Source: Marinobacter arenosus (GTDB lineage: Bacteria > Pseudomonadota > Gammaproteobacteria > Pseudomonadales > Oleiphilaceae). Taken from it: 64,000 bases of DNA. The notes below the pieces were generated by a model, which saw only the letters and a list, made by a program, of their open reading frames with translations, was not told the DNA's origin and made no database searches. The position numbers were made by a program, and so were the translations under genes. Location of the stretch: positions 62,001 through 126,000 of the forward strand of contig NZ_JAHVAO010000003.1 in assembly GCF_019264345.1 (NCBI RefSeq), in the 5' to 3' direction. Of the stretch, positions 13,171-21,467 are shown piece by piece (the stretch's first letter is position 1; every line of letters starts with the position of its first letter).

Positions 13171-14783
13171 CCTTGCGATAACCGGAACTGCGCGATGGTC
13201 GCCCGGAGGGTCTCCGCCATAGCCAGCAGATCCCCGGCGATGCGAGTGGTTTCCTGGGCATCCTGTGAGGTTTGCTCGGCGGAGCGACTGATCTCAATCA
13301 CGTTGTGATTGATCGATTCCGACACCGCGCTCTGCTCGTCAGCGGCACTCTCCATTTCCTGGTTAAGATCAGTGATCCGGCGCACCGCCAGGGCAATGGT
13401 CTGAAACTCGGACTCGACCCTGAGAATGGCCTGGACCTGATGCTCCGCCATTTCCGAGGCGTGACTCATGGTGGCCACACAATCCACCACCTCATTTTTC
13501 AGCCCGGTGATGGTGTTGCGAATCTCCTCGGTGGAATCCTGGGTACGGGATGCCAATGCCCGAACTTCATCCGCCACCACCGAGAAGCCACGCCCCTGCT
13601 CGCCCGCCCGCGCGGCCTCAATGGCGGCGTTCAGGGCAAGCAGGTTGGTCTGGTCGGCAATGTTGGAGATCACCTCCAGCATGTCCGACATCTGGCTGGT
13701 GCGCTGATCCAGTTGTTCAATTCGCCGGGCCCCTGCCTGAACCTCGTTGTTCAGTGCCTCAATGCCCTCAACCGCATTGCGCGCCAGTTGTTCGCCGGCG
13801 CTGGCCGAGGCGGCGGTATCGGCTGATTGGCGGGTGGTGTGAATGGCATTTTCACGGACCTGAACCGCCGATGCAGCCATTTCGGTGGTGGCACTGGCCA
13901 CCTGATCGGTGTTATCCCGCTGTGCGAGCACTTCCCGTTCCGTGGTTTCGGACTTTTCCGCAATGCCCCGCGCCGCCCGCTCGACCTGTTCGGCATTGTC
14001 CATCACCGTGTTCATGCTCTCGCGGATCTTCGCCATCATCCGGTTAAAGGCGCGAGACACCGATCCGATCTCATCGTTCCGGCCAACCTCAAGCTCAATG
14101 GTCAGGTCAGAATTGCGGGATATCTCGTCCATCCGGTCATGAAGCCGGCGCAGACGTGCAAACACCAGTCGGGCAAGAACGAGTGCGGTCAACAAGAATA
14201 CCGCGGTAAAAATCACCGCCTGGATACTGCCGCTGGCCAGGAGCTGTTGATGCAGGCGGGCATCGGTTGCGGCCAGGGAATAGTCCACACGAATGGCCCC
14301 AAGCACCTGCCCTTCCTCAGCCTGATGACATCCGAGGCAATTCACGCCCTGGTAGTTTTCACTGGCAATGACGGGTTCAACCAGCGTGTAGACACGACCA
14401 CGGTCATTGCTGGAATAGGACTCCACGCGCTCACCGGCCAGCGCCTGCCGGTCCAGAGCATCGCGCTTCTGCTCGGCGGCGGTTCCTTTGCCAAACATCC
14501 GGTTTAAATGGTCACTGCGAACAACCCGGATATCCAGGACTTCGTCGGGCGCCATCACCTTCTCGCGCAACACATCCCGGTTGGCGATCGTGCCCGTTAC
14601 CATCATGGTATTGAGGCCATCGAAATAGGATTTGGCCAGGCCATCCACGTACTGGTGGCTGAATGCCTCCATGTGCTCGCGTTGGGCCTGGGCGTTGTAG
14701 AGAACCGTCAGCACCAGAACCAGGGAGAAAGCCGCCGCCAGCGCAGCGAGTAACAGGAAATGGATGGAGTGTTGTCTTTTCAT
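13167..14783 (-). CDS. Methyl-accepting chemotaxis protein with periplasmic heme-c motif
   Basis: A 538-residue chemoreceptor. A first membrane segment (about 7-29) and a second (about 185-208) flank a periplasmic sensor that contains CLGCH (149-153), a c-type heme attachment motif. HAMP follows ([21 protein letters not shown]), then the cytoplasmic coiled coil with the conserved hairpin tip ([40 protein letters not shown]). A heme-c sensor suggests redox, oxygen, NO or CO taxis. The start MKRQHS at 14783 is preferred because the first membrane segment follows directly; the ribosome site is weak and a longer start at 14864 exists. Confidence 0.85.
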   Translation of the reverse strand: MKRQHSIHFLLLAALAAAFSLVLVLTVLYNAQAQREHMEAFSHQYVDGLAKSYFDGLNTMMVTGTIANRDVLREKVMAPDEVLDIRVVRSDHLNRMFGKGTAAEQKRDALDRQALAGERVESYSSNDRGRVYTLVEPVIASENYQGVNCLGCHQAEEGQVLGAIRVDYSLAATDARLHQQLLASGSIQAVIFTAVFLLTALVLARLVFARLRRLHDRMDEISRNSDLTIELEVGRNDEIGSVSRAFNRMMAKIRESMNTVMDNAEQVERAARGIAEKSETTEREVLAQRDNTDQVASATTEMAASAVQVRENAIHTTRQSADTAASASAGEQLARNAVEGIEALNNEVQAGARRIEQLDQRTSQMSDMLEVISNIADQTNLLALNAAIEAARAGEQGRGFSVVADEVRALASRTQDSTEEIRNTITGLKNEVVDCVATMSHASEMAEHQVQAILRVESEFQTIALAVRRITDLNQEMESAADEQSAVSESINHNVIEISRSAEQTSQDAQETTRIAGDLLAMAETLRATIAQFRLSQG

Positions 14784-15006
14784 GGCAGTCCGGCAGATAG
14801 GGCCTACAACAGAGATTGAGAGAACTGTCGTGCTCGACGTCGGTCGACGACAATGAATCGACACCGGACTTTATAGAATCGCGCCATTTTTTTACTGACG
14901 CAGATCAGGTCTGAGTCAACTCCCAGAATGGCCCGAAACCTGCATAACCCACCCCAGACGACGATTTTCCGGCAAACGTTTGCGTTGCCAAGAGAGGACA
15001 CCCGCC

Positions 15007-15672
15007 ATGTCACTACTGACATCCCTGATTCGGGCAAGCACCCAGTTCCAGCAGGCCATGGAAAAACGCCCATCTCCGGATAGCGCGGCGCAGGGCGCGC
15101 CCGCCAAGGCCGACAGCCCTTCCCCACAATCAGCCGGAGCACCCGGTGATGACCGTTTCACGCCCTCCGGCGAAGACAGCACAGACCTGGCCAGGCTCAA
15201 GTCCCGGAAGCTGGCGATGGCGGATTACAAACAGTCGGTTGGGCAGGATCTTGCCTTCGTACGGGAGACGCTGCGGCACAAGCTTGCCGAGTACAACCTC
15301 GCGCCCAACACCGCGTTGAACGTGAACCGGGATGAGAGTGGGAAGATTCAGGTCACCGGCAAGATCACCGAGGAGTCGAGGGCACTCATCGAAAATGACC
15401 TGAACATCAACAAGAACTTCAAGGACGCCTTCAGCCGGTTGAGCCTCAATGAGCCGACGCTGCATTTCATGGATAACGCCTTGAAGCTGAACCAGGCCTA
15501 CGGGGTAAACAACCCGCTGCTGGACACGCTCATCAGCGAGAACCAACAGTTCAACGGCCTTCCGGACCTGGTGCACCGGTACGACACCCTGCGCCGCTCC
15601 GCCAGTGCCGAGCACCTGGAAGCGGCAGGCAATAGCCGGGGCTACGCGTTCAACCTCAACGCCCGGGCCTAG
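15007..15672 (+). CDS. Conserved-looking hypothetical protein (221 aa)
   Basis: A soluble protein without signal peptide, starting at an ATG preceded by AGAGGA. Residues 15-55 are a low-complexity Pro/Ser/Ala/Gly region; residues 65-200 look like a compact helical domain with LARLKSRKLAMADYKQ, ETLRHKLAEYNL and LDTLISENQQFNGLPDLVHRY. An NVNRDESGKIQVTGKI strand pair interrupts the helices. No known family comes to mind. It converges with yciO, leaving three bases between the stops. Confidence 0.6.
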   Translation: MSLLTSLIRASTQFQQAMEKRPSPDSAAQGAPAKADSPSPQSAGAPGDDRFTPSGEDSTDLARLKSRKLAMADYKQSVGQDLAFVRETLRHKLAEYNLAPNTALNVNRDESGKIQVTGKITEESRALIENDLNINKNFKDAFSRLSLNEPTLHFMDNALKLNQAYGVNNPLLDTLISENQQFNGLPDLVHRYDTLRRSASAEHLEAAGNSRGYAFNLNARA

Positions 15673-15675
15673 ACC

Positions 15676-16299
15676 TCACACCGTGAAGGGTTCGGGGTCG
15701 CCCTTGCCGACCCGTGTGACCACGGGGGCTTCGCCGGTGAAATCCACAACTGTCGTTGCCTCCATGCCGCAGAAACCACCGTCAATGATCAGATCCAGCT
15801 CATGCTCCAGGGTCTCCCGGATGTCATAGGGATCGGTCATCGGATCGGTTTCACCGGGCAGGATCAGGGTACTGCTCATGATCGGTTCGCCAAGCTCGCC
15901 CAGCAATTCCTGAACAATGGCGTTGTCCGGAACCCGAACCCCGACGGAACGCCGCTTGGGGTGGAGCAGCCGGCGTGGCACTTCACTGGTGGCGTCCAGA
16001 ATGAACGTGTAGGGTCCGGGGGTGAAATTCTTCAGTAACCGGTACTGGGTGTTATCCACCTTTGCGTACACGCCAATGTCGGAGAGATCCCGGCAGACAA
16101 GGGTAAAGTTGTGCTTGTCGTCCAGCCGACGAATCCGTTTGATCCGGTCCGCCGCCTGCTTGTCCCCCAGATGGCAGCCAATGGCATACGCCGAATCCGT
16201 GGGGTACACGATCACGCCGCCGCGCCGGAGAATATCCACCGCCTGGTTGATCAATCTCTTTTGTGGAGTTTCCGGATGAATCTGGAAGAACTGGCTCAT
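15676..16299 (-). CDS. yciO: YciO/Sua5/YrdC-family protein
   Basis: A 207-residue YrdC-fold protein. The hallmarks are RGGVIVYPTDSAYAIGCHLG (about 25-44), a KRIRRLDDKHNFTLVCRDLS nucleotide-binding region, PGPYTFIL and RSVGVRVPD, and PIMSSTLILPGE. Sua5/YrdC proteins make threonylcarbamoyl-AMP for tRNA t6A; YciO is the paralog whose physiological role is less certain. The start MSQFFQIHP at 16299 overlaps the stop of bolA (ATGA), so the two genes are translationally coupled. Confidence 0.85.
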   Translation of the reverse strand: MSQFFQIHPETPQKRLINQAVDILRRGGVIVYPTDSAYAIGCHLGDKQAADRIKRIRRLDDKHNFTLVCRDLSDIGVYAKVDNTQYRLLKNFTPGPYTFILDATSEVPRRLLHPKRRSVGVRVPDNAIVQELLGELGEPIMSSTLILPGETDPMTDPYDIRETLEHELDLIIDGGFCGMEATTVVDFTGEAPVVTRVGKGDPEPFTV

Positions 16300-16652
16300 G
16301 AGCCTTTTCCCCCACCCACAGACGCTGCCATGGCCGGGTCGTTCTTGGAGCCACCCATGCAATTGGGCGATTCGGGCGACGAATTCCCCGCCGCCTCCCA
16401 TTCGTCCGGCGAGTAGAGGTGCAGGGCCAGGGCATGGACCTCACCCGCCAGCTCTTCGGACAGGACACTGTAGAGGGTCTGATGGCGCCGGACTTTCATC
16501 TGGCCCTCAAAATCCGGGGACACCAGGGTGACCTTGAAGTGCGTCTCCGAATTCGGCGGCACACTGTGTTTGTGGCTCTCGTTCTCGACCTGCAGAAAAC
16601 GGACGTCAAAAGCCCCGTTGAGCTTCGTCTCGATGGTGTTCTGGATCTTCAT
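16296..16652 (-). CDS. bolA: BolA-family protein
   Basis: A 118-residue BolA/IbaG-type protein: N-terminal IETKLNGAF, the ESHKHSVPPNSETHFKVTLVS loop-strand region that supplies the His used for Fe-S cluster sharing with monothiol glutaredoxins, and RRHQTLYSVLSEEL plus HALALHLYSPDEW at the end of the domain. The last 20 residues are a Gly/Ser/Pro-rich tail beyond the usual length. BolA proteins link iron-sulphur handling to envelope and stress responses. It is the first gene of a two-gene operon with yciO and diverges from topB. Confidence 0.85.
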   Translation of the reverse strand: MKIQNTIETKLNGAFDVRFLQVENESHKHSVPPNSETHFKVTLVSPDFEGQMKVRRHQTLYSVLSEELAGEVHALALHLYSPDEWEAAGNSSPESPNCMGGSKNDPAMAASVGGGKGS

Positions 16653-16777
16653 TACTCAATCCTTTTGCAACTGCGTTCTTTCCTCCAGTCTACTACACAA
16701 ACCCCCAGCCGCCCGAACCTTGACAGCAAAGAACCAAACAGCCACATTCCCATCCCGACCCAATCGCGCTCAGAACC

Positions 16778-18952
16778 ATGCACCTCTATATTGCCGAAAA
16801 ACCAAGCCTCGGCCGCGCCATTGCCGCCGCCCTTCCCGGCCCTTATCAGAAAGGCCAGGGCTGGATCCGTTGCGGCGAAGGCGACGACGCTGCCACCGTC
16901 AGTTGGTGTATTGGCCATTTGCTGGAGCCCGCTGAACCGGCTCGTTACAATCCCGCGTGGAAGAAATGGCGCCAGGAACATTTGCCCATGTTCCCGGAGC
17001 AATGGCAGGTCATGCCCAAGGACAGCGTACTCCAGCAACTGAAGGTGCTTGAGTCCCTGATCCGTCAGGCCAAAACCATTGTCCACGCGGGGGATCCCGA
17101 CCGCGAGGGCCAATTGCTGGTGGACGAGGTTCTCAGGTACTTTGGCGCAAAAGCGCCGGTTCAGCGCATACTGATCAACGATCTGACACCTGCCGCAGTG
17201 GTGAAGGCCGTTCAGAACCCGAAGGACAACCGTGAATTCCGCCGGCTGTCCCACTCCGCGCTCGCTCGCCAACGCGCCGACTGGCTGTACGGCATTAACC
17301 TGACACGCTTCTATACCCTGACCTACCAGCAGCAGGGCGAACAGGGCGTCTATTCCGTCGGCCGGGTGCAGACGCCGGTTCTGGGTCTTGTGGTGGAGCG
17401 CGACAACACCATCGAGAACTTTGACCCCAGGCCCTTTTTTCGCATTGAGGCGCGGTTCACAGCGCAGGAAGAGGAAGCGGACCAAACCCCGTTCACCGCA
17501 CGCTGGCTACCCGACGAACAGTTCCGCGATCACCTGGATGAGGAAAACCGCTTGCTCGACAGGGCAACGGCAGACCAGATCGCCGCCGACACCAACGGAC
17601 GCCCCGGAACGATCGTCGAGTCCCGGTTTCGCGACCGCCCGGAACCGCCGCCTTTACCTTTGTCACTCTCGGTACTTCAGATTGAGGCCGGGCGGCTATT
17701 CCGCATGGGCGCCAAAGAGGTTCTGGATACGGCGCAGAATCTGTACGAACGGCACCAGCTGATCACCTACCCGCGTTCTGACTGCCGGTACCTTCCGGAA
17801 GGCCACTACGGCCAGCGGGAACAGGTGGTACGGGCGATTGGCCGGGTTGCGCCAAACCTCGCTGACGCCTGCAGCTCGGCAGATCTTGAGCGCCGAACCG
17901 CCGCCTGGAACGACAAACAGGTAGACGCCCACCACGCCATCATTCCAACCAGCCGGCCGACCCCGAATGGCAAGCTGACACCGGCCGAAGAGAAAATCTA
18001 CGACCTGATCAGCCGTTACTACCTGATGCAGTTCGCGGCCGATGCCGTGCACCGGGAAGGCCGCCTGACGGTGCGAGTGGCGGAACACAAGTTCCGGGCC
18101 ACCGAGACCGCCATCCTGACGCCTGGCTGGAAGGCCCTGGAACTGAAGCTGCGGGAAGGCCGAAGCGATCCCCAGAAAGCGCCGCTCCCACGACTGGAAC
18201 GGGGCGAACCGGTACTGTGCGACGACTGCGCTATCACTGAACGGAAAACCCAGCCGCCGCAGCACTTCACCGACGCCACCCTGCTCTCGGCGATGACCAA
18301 CATTGCCCGCTTTGTCAGCGATCCCGAGCTGCGTAAAACGCTTCGGGAGACCGATGGGCTCGGCACCGAAGCCACCCGCGCCGCGATTATCGACACGCTG
18401 TTCAAGCGGGAGTACCTGTACCGGGACAGCCGGCACATCCGGGCCACTGACAAGGGAAAGGCGCTGATCGGCGCCCTGCCCGAATCCGTCAGCAAACCGG
18501 ACCGTACCGCGGTATGGGAGGCAACACTGGAAAGCATCCGGCGCGGCGAGGGCGACCCCCGCGCCTTCCTCGACACCTTGAAACAGGAAGTCCGGGATTT
18601 CATTAACCGCCCGCAGGGCGACCGTGTCGCCGATGAACCGGCGGACGCTGAGCCGGGGCAGGTGCACTGCCCGAAATGCCGGGCGCCCATGACCGAAAGG
18701 GACGGCAAGTTCGGGCGCTTCCACGCCTGCACCCGGTACCCGGATTGCACAGGCACGAGACCCATCGAGGATACGGCTCCGGCGGATGGCACCGGCCAGA
18801 AGCCGATCCCCTGCCCCCACTGTTTTTCGCCGTTGGTCCGAAGAAAAGGTAAAAAAGGCTGGTTCTGGGGCTGCAGTAATTTCCCAGCCTGCCGACAAAC
18901 CCTTAATGACGAGGATGGAAAACCTGCCATCCGTTTACGCAAGTCTACATAA
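16778..18952 (+). CDS. topB: DNA topoisomerase III
   Basis: A 724-residue type IA topoisomerase that relaxes and decatenates DNA by single-strand passage. The TOPRIM domain has MHLYIAEKPSLGRAIA at the start and HAGDPDREGQLLVDEV (about 105-120). The catalytic tyrosine is in ITYPRSDC (Tyr331). After the catalytic core the C-terminus carries two four-cysteine zinc motifs: CPKCRAPM...CTRYPDC and CPHCFSPL...CSNFPAC. The zinc-bearing tail is longer than in E. coli TopB but usual in relatives. There is no strong ribosome site before the ATG. Confidence 0.93.
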   Translation: MHLYIAEKPSLGRAIAAALPGPYQKGQGWIRCGEGDDAATVSWCIGHLLEPAEPARYNPAWKKWRQEHLPMFPEQWQVMPKDSVLQQLKVLESLIRQAKTIVHAGDPDREGQLLVDEVLRYFGAKAPVQRILINDLTPAAVVKAVQNPKDNREFRRLSHSALARQRADWLYGINLTRFYTLTYQQQGEQGVYSVGRVQTPVLGLVVERDNTIENFDPRPFFRIEARFTAQEEEADQTPFTARWLPDEQFRDHLDEENRLLDRATADQIAADTNGRPGTIVESRFRDRPEPPPLPLSLSVLQIEAGRLFRMGAKEVLDTAQNLYERHQLITYPRSDCRYLPEGHYGQREQVVRAIGRVAPNLADACSSADLERRTAAWNDKQVDAHHAIIPTSRPTPNGKLTPAEEKIYDLISRYYLMQFAADAVHREGRLTVRVAEHKFRATETAILTPGWKALELKLREGRSDPQKAPLPRLERGEPVLCDDCAITERKTQPPQHFTDATLLSAMTNIARFVSDPELRKTLRETDGLGTEATRAAIIDTLFKREYLYRDSRHIRATDKGKALIGALPESVSKPDRTAVWEATLESIRRGEGDPRAFLDTLKQEVRDFINRPQGDRVADEPADAEPGQVHCPKCRAPMTERDGKFGRFHACTRYPDCTGTRPIEDTAPADGTGQKPIPCPHCFSPLVRRKGKKGWFWGCSNFPACRQTLNDEDGKPAIRLRKST

Positions 18953-19066
18953 CGATACTGAATACACTTTCACATTTTGTGATAATCCGGCGGTATGGCT
19001 GATCAGTCCGTCTGTCACCAGCCTATCGGCACGATCAAAACAGCGAGCAACCCCGGGAGAGGCTTC

Positions 19067-19804
19067 ATGCGAATCGCTCTGCTTGAAGACGAATATGAAC
19101 AGGCACAGCATGTACAGTCGATGCTGTCCGAGCGCGGACACCACTGCGACAGCTTCCCGACAGGTCAATCGTTTCTGAGTGCGGTTCTGCATCGCAGCTA
19201 CGACCTCCTGATCCTGGACTGGCAGATTCCCGACATGACCGGCATCGACGTGCTGGAAAGCGTTCGGGCGCAGCTCAACTGGTCCATTCCGGTCGTCTTC
19301 CTTACCCAGCGTGACAGCGAAGCGGATGTTGTCCGGGCCCTGGACGCCGGCGCCGACGACTACCTGGCTAAGCCCGCCCGGGAAGCCGAACTTGTGGCAC
19401 GCATTAACGCACTCGCTCGCCGGATCAATCCGGACAGCGACAAGGAACTGCTCAAGTACGGTCCGTTTGAAGTGAACACCCAGCGCCGAATCATCACACT
19501 GCATGGGGAAGAACTGACCCTTACGGACAAAGACTTCGACCTGACCCTGTTCCTGTTTCAGAATCAGGGCCGACTGCTCACCCGGGAGATGCTCCTTGAG
19601 CGGGTTTGGGGCCTGACAAGAGACATCAATACCCGCACGGTGGACACTCACATGAGCCGCCTTCGCCGCCGCCTTGGCCTGAATCCCGAGAACGGCTTCC
19701 GGATCAAGACCATTTACCAGCGCGGTTACCGGCTCGAGTCCATGCAGGTGCCCGACGCGGAGACCACTGACATCGTCGAGACTGACCGGGCCGCGAATGA
19801 GTAA
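19067..19804 (+). CDS. OmpR-family response regulator
   Basis: A 245-residue regulator with a receiver domain (acidic pocket LLEDEYE, phospho-acceptor Asp51 in LILDWQIPD, conserved Lys in YLAKPARE) and an OmpR/PhoB winged-helix DNA-binding domain (LTDKDFDLTLFLFQNQGRLL, VDTHMSRLRRRLG, YQRGYRLE). The ATG at 19067 follows GAGAGG. Its stop overlaps the start of the FecR-domain gene by eight bases, and the CHASE2 kinase gene follows, so these three form a signalling operon. The kinase encoded at 21468-24035 is the obvious partner. Confidence 0.9.
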   Translation: MRIALLEDEYEQAQHVQSMLSERGHHCDSFPTGQSFLSAVLHRSYDLLILDWQIPDMTGIDVLESVRAQLNWSIPVVFLTQRDSEADVVRALDAGADDYLAKPAREAELVARINALARRINPDSDKELLKYGPFEVNTQRRIITLHGEELTLTDKDFDLTLFLFQNQGRLLTREMLLERVWGLTRDINTRTVDTHMSRLRRRLGLNPENGFRIKTIYQRGYRLESMQVPDAETTDIVETDRAANE

Positions 19805-21434
19805 AACGGGAGTACAGCGCATTCTCCGGGTGCTGTGGGCGCCGGCTATCCTGTTGACGGCTTTCAGCGCCCAGGCTGAACTGTCCATCACCCAGGGTTC
19901 GGCATCGTCCGTCGAGGATTCACAGAGCGCGGCGACGCCCGAGTGGATATACACGTTGCGACCCGGCGAGAGTTATCGTCAGGTGGCGAGTGAACTTCTC
20001 GCGCCCGGCTACACGGCCGCACGCCTGCTGCAGTACAACAACGTCGAAAAGGGTTCAGCGATTGCCGAAGGCGACAGCATCCGTATTCCGCTGTCCTGGC
20101 TGAAACGCCAACCAGATCCGGCCCGCGTTACTACCGTGTCCGGATCGGTTCAACTGATTTCCGGCTCGGACGGCCGAAAGCTCCCATTGACCGCCCAAAC
20201 CCTGATTCGCGTGGGTGATGAAATCCTGTCCGGCTCCGGCTCGGCCACCATTGCTCTGGCGGACGGCTCGGAAGTGCGGATCTCACCGGACTCTCGCCTG
20301 ATCTTTAATCGCCTGACCCAATACGGCAAATCCGGAATGGTGGATACCCGCCTTCGCCTGCACACGGGTGAAGTGCATACCCGGGTAAAGCCCGTGATAG
20401 AGGGCGGCGCGCGGTTCGAAATTGAAACCCCATCGGCCGTTGCCGCGGTTCGGGGAACTGCGTTTTCCCTGCAAACGTCGGTAAATGGCACCAGCTTACA
20501 GGTGACCCACGGCGTGGTGGATTTCGGCGCTCCCGGAAAAACTCGGCGAATCCCGGCAGGATACAGTGCGGCGGTTTCGACCCAGTCCAATACCGGTCTC
20601 AGCATCCGCCGCCTGCCGCCCGCGCCTGAGGTGAATCCGCTTCCGGCCACCGTCACCAAACTTCCGACACCGATCAGCTGGGCACCGAGTCCCGCGCCGC
20701 GGCACCGTCTCGACATTTTTGAATCCGACAGCGGTCGCTGGGTGGAAAGCCGGAAACTTGAGGGCAACCAGTTCAATCTGAGCATGCTCGATAACGGCGG
20801 CTACGAGATTCACCTGGCGGCGTTGGACAGTCGCGGCACCGCGGGTATGCCGGCGGTGATCCCCTTCGAGGTGGACCTGCAGGCCCAGGCCGCGAGCCTC
20901 TTGGCGCCTGCTGAAGGTGGCGTCGCCAACGATGACATGCCGGAATTCCGCTGGACCCTGAACGGCCAGAATGAAGTCGCGAGGGTGGAAATTGCCGAGG
21001 ACGACAGTTTCCGGGAACTGATCACCACCAGCGAATGGGCGCCGGAAACGTCGGCACTGCCCTTGCGCCCGCTCGGACCCGGCCAGTATTACTGGCGCGT
21101 CGTCACCGAAGCCGGTGGCAACTCGGTGGCGGTCAGTGAAACCCGGACACTGGTCGTAAATGGCAGCCTCCCGCCGGTTCGAATTATCAGCATCAACTAT
21201 GTGGATAGTCAGGTCCGGGTGTTCTGGGAGAAGATCAAGACCGCCAAAGAGTATCGCCTCCAGCTTTCCGAAGAGCCTGAGTTCCAGAACATCATCAAGG
21301 AAGCGAAGCTGGCAGATACCACGGCAGCCTTGCGCCTGATTCCCGGAAGACGGTATTTTGTGCGGTTGAAAGCTCTTTCTGACGGCCCCTTGACCAGTCG
21401 CTGGGGACCCGGGAGGGAACTCTACCTGGAATAA
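19797..21434 (+). CDS. FecR-domain periplasmic/envelope protein with LysM-like region
   Basis: A 545-residue exported protein (signal peptide about 1-27, cut after FSAQA). Next comes a LysM-like segment (YTLRPGESYRQVASELL, about 52-95), then a FecR-type domain (about 115-250: VGDEILSGSGSATIALADGS, LHTGEVHTRVKP and ETPSAVAAVRGTAF). The C-terminal half has fibronectin-like beta repeats, including PVRIISINYVDSQVRVFWEK. FecR domains usually sense or transmit envelope signals. Sitting between a response regulator and a CHASE2 kinase, it is a likely sensor partner of that kinase; this is inference from gene order. Confidence 0.8.
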   Translation: MSKTGVQRILRVLWAPAILLTAFSAQAELSITQGSASSVEDSQSAATPEWIYTLRPGESYRQVASELLAPGYTAARLLQYNNVEKGSAIAEGDSIRIPLSWLKRQPDPARVTTVSGSVQLISGSDGRKLPLTAQTLIRVGDEILSGSGSATIALADGSEVRISPDSRLIFNRLTQYGKSGMVDTRLRLHTGEVHTRVKPVIEGGARFEIETPSAVAAVRGTAFSLQTSVNGTSLQVTHGVVDFGAPGKTRRIPAGYSAAVSTQSNTGLSIRRLPPAPEVNPLPATVTKLPTPISWAPSPAPRHRLDIFESDSGRWVESRKLEGNQFNLSMLDNGGYEIHLAALDSRGTAGMPAVIPFEVDLQAQAASLLAPAEGGVANDDMPEFRWTLNGQNEVARVEIAEDDSFRELITTSEWAPETSALPLRPLGPGQYYWRVVTEAGGNSVAVSETRTLVVNGSLPPVRIISINYVDSQVRVFWEKIKTAKEYRLQLSEEPEFQNIIKEAKLADTTAALRLIPGRRYFVRLKALSDGPLTSRWGPGRELYLE

Positions 21435-21467
21435 TCCATTGATCGACCGAACGACACAGCAGGGCTC

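Noticed and set aside
13272..14507. Long plus-strand frames opposite the chemoreceptor gene
   Set aside because: They mirror a strongly supported GC-rich coding sequence on the other strand; similar shadows lie opposite topB, glnD, bamA and vgrG.
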